Assembly: GCA_023389155.1 (NCBI GenBank)
Contig: JAEWEV010000016.1
Span: forward strand, 1-11,843
DNA: 11,843 bases
Source of the DNA: Pseudomonadota bacterium
GTDB taxonomy: Bacteria; Pseudomonadota; Gammaproteobacteria; Burkholderiales; Burkholderiaceae_B
Reading direction: 5' to 3'
A model generated the notes under the pieces. The model had not been told where the DNA came from. It saw only the letters and a program-made list of their open reading frames with translations, and searched no databases. Below, piece by piece: positions 5,919 to 11,843 of the stretch. Made by a program: the position numbers and the translations under genes. The first letter of the stretch is position 1; every line of letters starts with the position of its first letter.

Positions 5919-7148
5919 TCAGGCGCTCACGGTAACCCGAGCGAATTTGCGTTTCCCAACCTGTACCACATAGGTGCCGGCGCCCAGCTGAAGATTCTTG
6001 TCTTCTACACGCTGGGAATCGACCCGCACCCCTCCCTGCTGTACATTGCGGCCCGCTTCGGTGCCTGAACTGGCAAGGCCCGCTTCCTTCAGAATACGCA
6101 GGATACCCAGCGGCGCGGGGCCAAGGTTGATTTCCGGCATCTCTTCGGGTATGGCGCCATCACGGAACCGGGCTTCGAAATTGGCAAGCGCAGTGCGAGC
6201 ATCGGCTTCGGAGTGAAAGCGCGCGATAATTTCCTGCGCCAGTTCGACCTTCACGTCACGTGGATTTCTGCCCTCTTTGACCTGTTGCGCAAGTGTAGCA
6301 ATGTCCTGCAGAGACTTGAATGAAAGTAATTCATAATAACGCCACATTAATGTATCGGAAATGGACATGAGCTTGCCAAACATGGAGTCAGGCGTTTCGG
6401 TGATGCCAATATAGTTGTTCTTGGACTTGGACATTTTTTCTACGCCGTCCAGCCCTTCGAGCAACGGCATGGTCAGAATGCACTGGGCAGGCTGGCCGTA
6501 TTCTTTTTGCAGTTCACGCCCCACCAGCAGGTTGAACTTCTGGTCGGTACCCCCCAATTCCAGGTCGGCCTTGAGCGCGACGGAATCGTAACCCTGCATG
6601 AGGGGGTACAGAAACTCATGAACTGAAATGGGTATACCGCCCTTGAAACGCTTGGTGAAGTCATCGCGCTCCATCATACGGGCCACGGTATAGCGGGAAG
6701 CCAGCTGAATCATGCCGCGCGCGCCCAACGGATCGCACCATTCCGAGTTGTAACGCACTTCTGTACGGGCGGGATCCAGTACCTTGCTTGCCTGCTCGTA
6801 GTACGTCTTGGCGTTGACCTCAATCTGTTCTCGCGTGAGAGGCGGACGGGTGGCGTTTCGGCCACTGGGGTCGCCGATCATGGAGGTGAAATCACCGATC
6901 AGGAAGATGACGTTATGCCCCATGTTCTGAAGCTGGCGCATTTTGTTGAGCACCACCGTGTGCCCAAGATGAATGTCTGGTGCAGTTGGGTCCAGACCCA
7001 GTTTGATACGCAACGGCGTACCGGTGTTACGGCTGTTTTGCAGTTTGACGGCAAATTCGGATTGAACCAGCAGTTCGTCACAGCCTCGCAGGACTGTTTT
7101 CAGATCATTTTCGACTTCCGGACTGATGGGTGTTTCTGGCGATGACAT
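5919..7148 (-). CDS. tyrS: Tyrosyl-tRNA synthetase
   Basis: This class Ic synthetase charges tRNA-Tyr with tyrosine and acts as a homodimer. The 409-residue product has the HIGH-equivalent HLGH at 60-63 (DPTAPDIHLGHTVV), KMSKS at 238-242 and a C-terminal S4 RNA-binding domain at about 347-409. HLGH plus KMSKS with this layout resembles the TyrZ-like bacterial group more than E. coli TyrS. I start at ATG 7146-7148 (MSSPETPISPEVENDL). The frame is open upstream to 7385, but that 79-residue extension would run through the promoter region and into anmK. It is transcribed divergently from anmK. The leader between the candidate promoter and ATG is about 55 nt, too short for a T-box, which is also not expected in this group. 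Confidence 0.96.
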   Translation of the reverse strand: MSSPETPISPEVENDLKTVLRGCDELLVQSEFAVKLQNSRNTGTPLRIKLGLDPTAPDIHLGHTVVLNKMRQLQNMGHNVIFLIGDFTSMIGDPSGRNATRPPLTREQIEVNAKTYYEQASKVLDPARTEVRYNSEWCDPLGARGMIQLASRYTVARMMERDDFTKRFKGGIPISVHEFLYPLMQGYDSVALKADLELGGTDQKFNLLVGRELQKEYGQPAQCILTMPLLEGLDGVEKMSKSKNNYIGITETPDSMFGKLMSISDTLMWRYYELLSFKSLQDIATLAQQVKEGRNPRDVKVELAQEIIARFHSEADARTALANFEARFRDGAIPEEMPEINLGPAPLGILRILKEAGLASSGTEAGRNVQQGGVRVDSQRVEDKNLQLGAGTYVVQVGKRKFARVTVSA

Positions 7149-7211
7149 AGATTTTTGGATTCCTGGGCGCGGGCAGAAAGGTCTAAGTGGAGCTTTGGCA
7201 GTGAAACCAAG

Positions 7212-7241
7212 CGTATAAACGCCCTTTTGCGCAAATTTCAA
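7212..7241 (-). promoter_or_regulatory. Candidate tyrS promoter
   Basis: On the minus strand TTGAAA (complement of 7236-7241) is separated by 18 nt from TATACG (complement of 7212-7217), giving 5/6 and 4/6 matches to sigma-70 consensus. A perfect TATAAT also occurs on the same strand (complement of 7248-7253), but it lacks a good -35 at the right distance. Confidence 0.4.
7226..7235. promoter_or_regulatory. 10-bp palindrome in the tyrS/anmK divergent promoter region
   Basis: TTTGCGCAAA at 7226-7235 is a perfect palindrome. It lies in the spacer of the candidate tyrS promoter and covers the -35 of the candidate anmK promoter. A regulator bound here could affect both genes, but the length also allows chance. 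Confidence 0.3.
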
Positions 7242-7255
7242 TGTTAAATTATACC
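7227..7255 (+). promoter_or_regulatory. Candidate anmK promoter
   Basis: TTGCGC at 7227-7232, a 17-nt spacer and TATACC at 7250-7255 form a plausible sigma-70 promoter (3/6 and 4/6 matches). Transcription would start near 7262, leaving only about 10 nt before the ATG at 7272. It overlaps the opposite-strand tyrS promoter. Confidence 0.35.
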
Positions 7256-7271
7256 CTTTTCGGCCACGCAG

Positions 7272-8393
7272 ATGCTTATGACTCAAGCTCAGGAACCCCG
7301 CTATTTGATCGGTTTGATGTCCGGCACCAGTACCGATGGCGCCGATGGGGTGCTGGCCTCGTTCCATGGCAATGAACGACCGCAAATTATCTCCTTCGCT
7401 TCCCGCCCCATGCCGCCCGGGCTGCGGCAGAATCTGCTGGATCTGAACCAGGCGGGGTCAAATGAACTGGAGCGGGCCGCCATCGCCAGCTGCGAGCTTG
7501 CTGACCTGTATACCGATGTCGTGCGGGATCTGCTGCAGCAGGCGAATCTCGCAGCCTCCCAGGTAGAGGCGATTGGCGCACACGGACAGACCGTCAGACA
7601 TCGGCCCGAGTTGGGTTTTACTCTTCAATTGAATGCCCCTGCACGCCTGGCTGAAAATACGGGAATCGCTGTCGTTGCCGATTTCCGTAGCCGGGATGTG
7701 GCGGCAGGCGGCCAGGGCGCGCCACTGGTGCCCGCTTTTCATGAGGCAATGTTCGCCGGCGATCATACCGTGACCGCTCTGAACCTGGGCGGGATTGCAA
7801 ACGTTAGTATCCTGCGTCCCGGTCACGACGTAATCGGCTTTGATACGGGCCCTGCCAACGTGTTGCTGGACTTGTGGTGCCTGACCCACACGGGAAAGCC
7901 ATATGACGAGGACGGCGCCTGGTCCGCGGGGGGAAATATCCACCCATTGCTGCTGCAGACTCTGCTGGAACATGAACCCTGGCTGCAATTGCCCCCGCCC
8001 AAGTCCACCGGACGGGATCTGTTTAACCAGCAATGGCTGCAGGCAAGACTGGAAGGCTTCGCGTCCATTTCGCCGCAGGATGTGCAGGCGACGTTACGGG
8101 CCTTCACGGCCCAAACCGTTGCTCAGGCGATTCAAGCCCATGCCGCCGATTGCCAGACCCTGATTGTCTGTGGCGGCGGCACCGGTAACCGCGCCCTGCT
8201 CCGGGAACTGGCGTCACGCTTGCCTGGCGTGCAACTGAGCACCAGTGACGCTTATGGTATTCCATCACAGTCGATGGAGGCCCTGGCTTTCGCATGGCTT
8301 GCTCATGCGTTTCTCACAGGCCACAAGGCAGGCACACCCTCGGTGACAGGGGCAAGACACAAAACCATACTGGGCTGCCTGTATCCGGCGTAA
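7272..8393 (+). CDS. anmK: Anhydro-N-acetylmuramic acid kinase
   Basis: AnmK phosphorylates and opens 1,6-anhydro-MurNAc released from the cell wall to MurNAc-6-phosphate, a cytoplasmic step of peptidoglycan recycling. The 373-residue product has the usual length and family blocks: the ATP-binding GLMSGTSTDGADGV at 14-27, GAHGQTVRHRP at 102-112, NLGGIANVS at 171-179, the catalytic Asp in GFDTGPANVLLD (D191) and the phosphate-binding CGGGTGN near 300. ATG codons at 7272 and 7278 both fit; neither has a clear ribosome binding site, and I give the first. The family usually has TS(L/M)DG where this protein has TSTDG, a conservative change. It is the only plus-strand core gene in the window. Confidence 0.95.
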   Translation: MLMTQAQEPRYLIGLMSGTSTDGADGVLASFHGNERPQIISFASRPMPPGLRQNLLDLNQAGSNELERAAIASCELADLYTDVVRDLLQQANLAASQVEAIGAHGQTVRHRPELGFTLQLNAPARLAENTGIAVVADFRSRDVAAGGQGAPLVPAFHEAMFAGDHTVTALNLGGIANVSILRPGHDVIGFDTGPANVLLDLWCLTHTGKPYDEDGAWSAGGNIHPLLLQTLLEHEPWLQLPPPKSTGRDLFNQQWLQARLEGFASISPQDVQATLRAFTAQTVAQAIQAHAADCQTLIVCGGGTGNRALLRELASRLPGVQLSTSDAYGIPSQSMEALAFAWLAHAFLTGHKAGTPSVTGARHKTILGCLYPA

Positions 8394-8459
8394 CAGGTTT
8401 GACCCTGAGCGTGCTCATACCGCAAGATCGAGGCCACTGACCTCACACACAAATCCAAT

Positions 8460-8497
8460 AAAAAATCCGGCCCTCCCATGAGGGAGCCGGATTTTTA
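8460..8497. terminator. Strong bidirectional terminator between anmK and erpA
   Basis: The arms ATCCGGC and GCCGGAT pair, with an inner TCCC/GGGA stem around an ATGA loop and a 2-nt bulge. The hairpin is flanked by a run of A on the left and a run of T (8492-8496) on the right, so it works on both strands. It ends anmK and also the converging erpA transcript. Confidence 0.88.
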
Positions 8498-8675
8498 TCA
8501 CTTCACAGCAACACTATTTGTTTGCCAAATAGTGATGTGCCAAACGCGGATAAACTGAAAATGGCGGTCGGCCCGCCAGCGAATACGCAAAATTTCAGTG
8601 TGTGTGGCGCTTCAGCGCGAGTGTACACAGAAACCCCGGCACTGAGGCGATCAGCCGTCCGTTTCAGCTTCTGAC
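8498..8675 (-). other. Structured non-coding stretch, probable erpA 3' untranslated region
   Basis: Several inverted repeats are stacked in 178 bp. CACTATTTG/CAAATAGTG (8512-8520 and 8526-8534) is a perfect 9-bp hairpin. ACTGAAA/TTTCAGT (8554-8560 and 8593-8599) encloses TGGCGG/CCGCCA (8562-8567 and 8573-8578). GCGC-ttca-GCGC lies at 8607-8618. The erpA transcript would run through all of it to the terminator at 8460-8497. A 67-codon frame across the region (8503-8706, minus) overlaps the erpA end and looks like chance. Function unknown; it could be a 3' UTR-derived small RNA or mRNA-stabilising structure. Confidence 0.4.
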
Positions 8676-9044
8676 TTAGACGGAGAAGGACGAACCGCAA
8701 CCGCAAGTGGTGCTGGCGTTCGGATTGCGGATCACAAATTGTGAACCTTCGATATCTTCCTTGTAATCGATTTCTGCACCGACCAGATACTGGAAGCTCA
8801 TTGGATCAACCAGCAATTGGACGCCGTTTTTGTCGATTGTCGTGTCGTCTTCATTGACGACCTCGTCAAACGTAAAACCGTACTGAAAACCGGAACAGCC
8901 GCCACCCTGCACAAATACGCGCAGTTTGAGGTCGGGATTCCCTTCGTCAATAAGCAGGTCCTTGACCTTGGTTGCCGCAGCCTCGGTAAAAAGCAGCGGA
9001 GAAGGAGGGGCTTGAAGATCGACAGATTCGAGAACAGTGCTCAT
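8676..9044 (-). CDS. erpA: Iron-sulfur cluster insertion protein ErpA
   Basis: This A-type carrier receives Fe-S clusters from the assembly machinery and passes them to apo-enzymes, for example those of respiration and isoprenoid synthesis. The 122-residue product has the HesB/IscA fold with the three ligand cysteines C50 (GGGCSGFQY), C114 and C116 (TTCGCGSSF). The N-terminal 15 residues are a short variable extension. The ribosome binding site AGGAG lies 8 nt before the ATG. ErpA rather than IscA is chosen from its gene neighbourhood (argC and rpsI side) and the PMSFQYLVGAEIDY segment; no isc genes are nearby. Confidence 0.93.
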   Translation of the reverse strand: MSTVLESVDLQAPPSPLLFTEAAATKVKDLLIDEGNPDLKLRVFVQGGGCSGFQYGFTFDEVVNEDDTTIDKNGVQLLVDPMSFQYLVGAEIDYKEDIEGSQFVIRNPNASTTCGCGSSFSV

Positions 9045-9107
9045 TTTTTAGACTCCTGGTGGGATACAGCCACCGTTAGCAGAAATTCATTTTACCATAT
9101 GGCGCAA

Positions 9108-9818
9108 TCAGGAAGACAGTTCGGTGGTTCGTGACACCCGTACGGTGTTGCCTTCGAGAACACGCATGGTGATCTTTTGGGGAACGAAACCTTCGGGGAA
9201 CATCAACAGGCCCTGAATCCGCTGAATGGTCTCGAAATCCAGTTTCAATATGGGGGCCGGCGGAATCTTTTTCAAGTCCGTCACAGAGGGAATGCTGTCC
9301 GATCCGGTACTGGCATGCTCGATCGTGTCGGGCACCAGATCTACTGTGGTCTCTTCACCCTTGAGTAATCCGCTAGCCGTTAACTTGAGTTCACCCTTGA
9401 ACACGGTGCCGGCCGCAGCCTGCCGCGAAACCAGCACCTTGAAACGCACTCGCTGGCCTTCCAGAAGCGCATCAAAGCCTCTTACACTCACTGCTCCCTG
9501 GGGACCGGCCGGCACCAGCTCATCGTAGAACGACAACTGCTCAGACGTACGGGAAAGGTCATCCTGCAATTTTTTGACCTGCTTTTCGTACTCGGCTATG
9601 GTGGCCTTTTCGATTGACAGCTGCGCCTCGGAGGTATCAAGCCGGCTCTGAAGCGCGGTCAATTTGATTTTTTCCTGCAGTAACGTGTGGGACAACTGCT
9701 CAGACAGTTCGGTTTTCTGGCTAAGCATTTCCCGTTGCATCATATTGTGCGTGTAGTAATACGCAGCGCCGCCTCCCAGGCCGACTCCGACGAGAAACAG
9801 AAAAGTGCGTGCAATCAT
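9108..9818 (-). CDS. DUF6776-like membrane-anchored coiled-coil protein
   Basis: The 236-residue protein of unknown function begins with a signal-anchor helix (residues 3-21, TFLFLVGVGLGGGAAYYY). A heptad-rich coiled coil follows at about 28-97. The C-terminal globular part starts at SFYDELVPAG and contains LLMFPEGFVPQKITMRV near the end. The N-terminus is likely cytoplasmic and the rest periplasmic. The pattern matches the DUF6776 family that I remember between argC and erpA in betaproteobacteria. It starts 17 nt after the argC stop, so it is probably co-transcribed with argC. No catalytic motif is visible; a structural or envelope-related role is only a guess. Confidence 0.75.
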   Translation of the reverse strand: MIARTFLFLVGVGLGGGAAYYYTHNMMQREMLSQKTELSEQLSHTLLQEKIKLTALQSRLDTSEAQLSIEKATIAEYEKQVKKLQDDLSRTSEQLSFYDELVPAGPQGAVSVRGFDALLEGQRVRFKVLVSRQAAAGTVFKGELKLTASGLLKGEETTVDLVPDTIEHASTGSDSIPSVTDLKKIPPAPILKLDFETIQRIQGLLMFPEGFVPQKITMRVLEGNTVRVSRTTELSS

Positions 9819-9835
9819 GGAAGCGGTCCGCCAGA

Positions 9836-10891
9836 TCAGGGAAGAATGGCCACGGCCCCCAGACCTGTCTGCTCTGGCAGTCCGAAAAGCAGATTCATAT
9901 TCTGTACTGCCTGCCCGGCAGCCCCTTTGACCAGATTATCCTGAATAGCAATGATAATTAGCTGTTTACCGTTGCCCGGGCGATGCACCGCAATGCGCAG
10001 GGTGTTGGACGCCCTTACGGAGCGGGTTTCGGGCTGACTGCCCGCCGGCATCACATCCACAAACTGTTCGTCGGCGTAACGGGTCTCGTACAGCTCCTGG
10101 AAATCGGTGTCCAGCGCTTCGTCCTTGATCGTGACATAAATGGTGGAAAGCATGCCGCGAATCATGGGAACCAGATGGGGCACGAACATCAGATTGACCG
10201 GTTCCTGTGCCATTGCGCTTAACTGTTCGGTAATTTCGGGATGGTGACGGTGCCCCGCTACACCGTACGCCTTGAAGTTATCGCCCGCCTCGGAAAAAAG
10301 GGTGCTGACCTCGGCCTTGCGCCCGGCACCCGACACGCCGGATTTGCAGTCGGCGATAATGTTGTCAATATTGATCAGCTTTTTCTCGATCAGCGGCGCC
10401 AGGCCCAGAATGACGGTGGTCGGATAGCACCCAGGATTTCCAATAACCGTTGCGCCGCCAATCTTGTCACGGTTCAGTTCCACCAGACCATAGGCGCTGT
10501 CACGCAGAATATCGGGGCAACTGTGCGGCATTTTGTACCACTTTTCAAAGACGGCGGTGTCCTGCAGACGAAAATCGGCCGCCAGATCGATAATTTTGAC
10601 GCCCGCGTCGATCAGCTCACGCGCCTGCGACATGGCAACACCATGAGGCGTGGCAAAAAAGACGACATCGCACTCTGTAAGCGCCGCATGTTCTGGCGTG
10701 GAAAAAGCCAGATCGACATGTCCGCGCAGATTGGGGAACATGTCCGATACAGGCATTCCCTCTTCCTTGCGGGAGGTGATGGCATGCAGTTTGACATTGG
10801 GATGGGTTGATAGCAGACGCAACAGTTCTACCCCTGTATAACCCGTGCCACCAACAATACCGACTTTGACAGTTGAAGAGGAAGAAGCCAT
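9836..10891 (-). CDS. argC: N-acetyl-gamma-glutamyl-phosphate reductase
   Basis: ArgC reduces N-acetyl-glutamyl-5-phosphate to the semialdehyde with NADPH, the third step of arginine synthesis. The 351-residue product is a type 1 enzyme of normal length. It shows the nucleotide-binding GIVGGTGYTG at 11-20, the catalytic Cys155 in GNPGCYPT and the His-containing GHRHHPEI segment. After a short Ser-rich N-terminus the family similarity starts at residue 8. A GGG ribosome binding site lies 9 nt before the ATG. A perfect TATAAT upstream suggests its own promoter, separate from the ribosomal operon. No other arg genes are in the window. Confidence 0.97.
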   Translation of the reverse strand: MASSSSTVKVGIVGGTGYTGVELLRLLSTHPNVKLHAITSRKEEGMPVSDMFPNLRGHVDLAFSTPEHAALTECDVVFFATPHGVAMSQARELIDAGVKIIDLAADFRLQDTAVFEKWYKMPHSCPDILRDSAYGLVELNRDKIGGATVIGNPGCYPTTVILGLAPLIEKKLINIDNIIADCKSGVSGAGRKAEVSTLFSEAGDNFKAYGVAGHRHHPEITEQLSAMAQEPVNLMFVPHLVPMIRGMLSTIYVTIKDEALDTDFQELYETRYADEQFVDVMPAGSQPETRSVRASNTLRIAVHRPGNGKQLIIIAIQDNLVKGAAGQAVQNMNLLFGLPEQTGLGAVAILP

Positions 10892-10926
10892 TGCGTAATA
10901 CCCTTATTATTTGCGTTCAGAAAACT

Positions 10927-10932
10927 ATTATA
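10927..10932 (-). promoter_or_regulatory. Candidate argC -10 element
   Basis: A perfect TATAAT (complement of 10927-10932) sits 35 nt before the argC ATG. No good TTGACA is found 16-18 nt upstream; that position falls in the right arm and T-run of the rpsI terminator. The promoter is therefore plausible but has a weak -35. Confidence 0.4.
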
Positions 10933-10944
10933 AAGAATCCAAAA

Positions 10945-10972
10945 GAAAAAGGCCGCTAAGGCGGCCTTTTCG
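10945..10972 (-). terminator. Rho-independent terminator of the rplM-rpsI operon
   Basis: AAAAAGGCCGC and GCGGCCTTTT form a GC-rich hairpin with a 4-nt loop, 18 bp after the rpsI stop. On the minus strand it is followed by TTTTTCTTTT, a good T-run. The hairpin itself is nearly symmetric. Confidence 0.88.
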
Positions 10973-10988
10973 ACATGCGACGAAACAA

Positions 10989-11381
10989 TTAGCGTTTGCT
11001 GAACTGTTTCCGACGACGTGCCTTGTGGAAACCCACTTTTTTACGTTCAACTTCACGGGCGTCACGTGTTACAAAGCCGGCTTTTGACAGCGCTGGTTTG
11101 AGTGTGGCGTCGTAGTCGATGAGGGCGCGGGTAATACCGTGGCGCACCGCACCAGCCTGGCCGCTTTCGCCGCCGCCGTGTACATTGATGTGAAAATCAA
11201 AAGATTCGACCATTTCTGTGAGCACCAGGGGCTGGCGTACAACCATGCGGCCTGTTTCACGGGCAAAATACTGATCAACAGGCTTGCCGTTGACAACAAT
11301 ATTTCCTGAACCTTTTTTCAGAAACACACGGGCAACTGACGTTTTACGACGGCCCGTTCCATAATTCCAATTACCGATCAT
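10989..11381 (-). CDS. rpsI: 30S ribosomal protein S9
   Basis: S9 sits in the head of the small ribosomal subunit, and its C-terminal tail reaches the P-site tRNA. The 130-residue product has the usual length: NYGTGRRKTSVARVF at the start, GGGESGQAGAVRHGITRAL at about 70-88 and the conserved basic tail ending QFSKR. Its ribosome binding site AAGGA overlaps the rplM stop codon (TAAGGA), and only 9 nt separate the genes. The two are therefore translated as a coupled pair. Confidence 0.98.
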   Translation of the reverse strand: MIGNWNYGTGRRKTSVARVFLKKGSGNIVVNGKPVDQYFARETGRMVVRQPLVLTEMVESFDFHINVHGGGESGQAGAVRHGITRALIDYDATLKPALSKAGFVTRDAREVERKKVGFHKARRRKQFSKR

Positions 11382-11390
11382 GATTTATCC

Positions 11391-11819
11391 TTAAAATTCC
11401 AGCGTTTTAGGCTGCTGGGCAGTATGAGGATGCTCGGCACCCGCGTACACCTTGAGCTTCTTGATCATGGCGTAACCCAGGGGACCTTTAGGCAGCATGC
11501 CCTTGACGGCTTTTTCGATAGCACGGCCAGGGAAACGCTCTTGCATTTTCCTGAAGTTGGTTTCGTAGATACCGCCAGGATAGCCAGTATGACGGAAGTA
11601 TTTTTTGTCTTCCGATTTGGCGCCGGTTACAACGATATCGGCTGCGTTAATAATGACGATGTAATCGCCGGTGTCAACGTGAGGGGTAAATTCCGGTTTA
11701 TGTTTACCGCGCAAACGGCGTGCAACTTCGCTGGCTACACGACCAAGGACTTTGCCTTTTGCATCAATAACATACCAGTCACGTTTGACTTCATGGGGCT
11801 TGGCCACAAAGGTCTTCAT
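11391..11819 (-). CDS. rplM: 50S ribosomal protein L13
   Basis: L13 is an early-assembly protein of the large ribosomal subunit. The 142-residue product is full length, with DWYVIDAKGKVLGRVASEVA at 14-33, HVDTGDYIVIINA near 47-59 and the MLPKGPLGYAMIKKLKVYAG block near 108-127. The ribosome binding site AGGA lies upstream of the ATG. The promoter and any autoregulatory leader lie beyond the right edge of the window. It is the first gene of the rplM-rpsI pair. Confidence 0.98.
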   Translation of the reverse strand: MKTFVAKPHEVKRDWYVIDAKGKVLGRVASEVARRLRGKHKPEFTPHVDTGDYIVIINAADIVVTGAKSEDKKYFRHTGYPGGIYETNFRKMQERFPGRAIEKAVKGMLPKGPLGYAMIKKLKVYAGAEHPHTAQQPKTLEF

Positions 11820-11843
11820 GATGTATTCCTAAAATTTGAGTTT

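Noticed and set aside
7149..7385. N-terminal extension of TyrS by 79 residues
   Set aside because: The extension does not resemble TyrRS, covers the promoter region and would overlap anmK; the conserved sequence starts just after ATG 7146-7148.
7458..8033. 191-codon frame antisense to anmK
   Set aside because: It is fully antisense to a strongly conserved kinase, has no family resemblance and no plausible start signal.
8503..8706. 67-codon minus-strand ORF downstream of erpA
   Set aside because: It starts inside erpA without a clear ribosome binding site, and the region is full of inverted repeats that explain the sequence better as structured RNA.
1..11843. CRISPR array or long tandem repeats
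   Set aside because: No regularly spaced repeats of 20-40 bp were seen; the only repeat cluster is the short octamer array at 1069-1118.

Overview
The window looks like a chromosomal segment of a betaproteobacterium, most likely in the Alcaligenaceae (Burkholderiales). The reasons are the protein sequences of the housekeeping genes and two gene runs that I know from this order: rplM-rpsI-argC-(DUF6776-like)-erpA with anmK and tyrS nearby, and glyA-nrdR-ribD-ribE. An Advenella-like organism would fit, but the genus is a guess from memory.

Positions 1-1240 are a small AT-rich accessory patch beside a tRNA-Ser(GGA) gene. From left to right it holds the last 22 codons of an IS481-like transposase with the presumed end of that insertion sequence, a peptide gene with a colicin V/microcin-type double-glycine leader (340-465), a possibly decayed extension of that peptide (466-667), a 56-residue two-helix membrane protein that could be its immunity protein (691-861), a truncated P4-type tyrosine integrase (905-1066, minus) and a four-copy octamer repeat array upstream of the integrase start. 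A rho-independent terminator and the tRNA-Ser gene follow. I read this as the worn edge of an integrative island inserted at the 3' end of the tRNA, now carrying a bacteriocin-like cassette.

Positions 1331-5754 hold a minus-strand run in transcription order: a YbhB/PEBP-family protein, glyA (serine hydroxymethyltransferase), nrdR (repressor of ribonucleotide reductase genes), ribD and ribE (riboflavin synthesis). Gaps are short, and the ribD stop codon lies in the ribE ribosome binding site. GlyA supplies one-carbon units for nucleotide synthesis and NrdR senses nucleotide status.

Positions 5919-8393 hold tyrS (minus) and anmK (plus), transcribed divergently from a compact 123-bp region with overlapping candidate promoters around a 10-bp palindrome. 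anmK ends at a strong bidirectional terminator that it shares with the converging erpA transcript. A structured, apparently non-coding stretch lies between that terminator and erpA.

Positions 8676-11819 hold, in minus-strand transcription order, rplM and rpsI (ribosomal proteins L13 and S9, with their own terminator), argC (arginine synthesis), a membrane-anchored coiled-coil protein of DUF6776 type, and erpA (iron-sulfur carrier). The core genes look ordinary and intact. The unusual material is in the first 1.4 kb.
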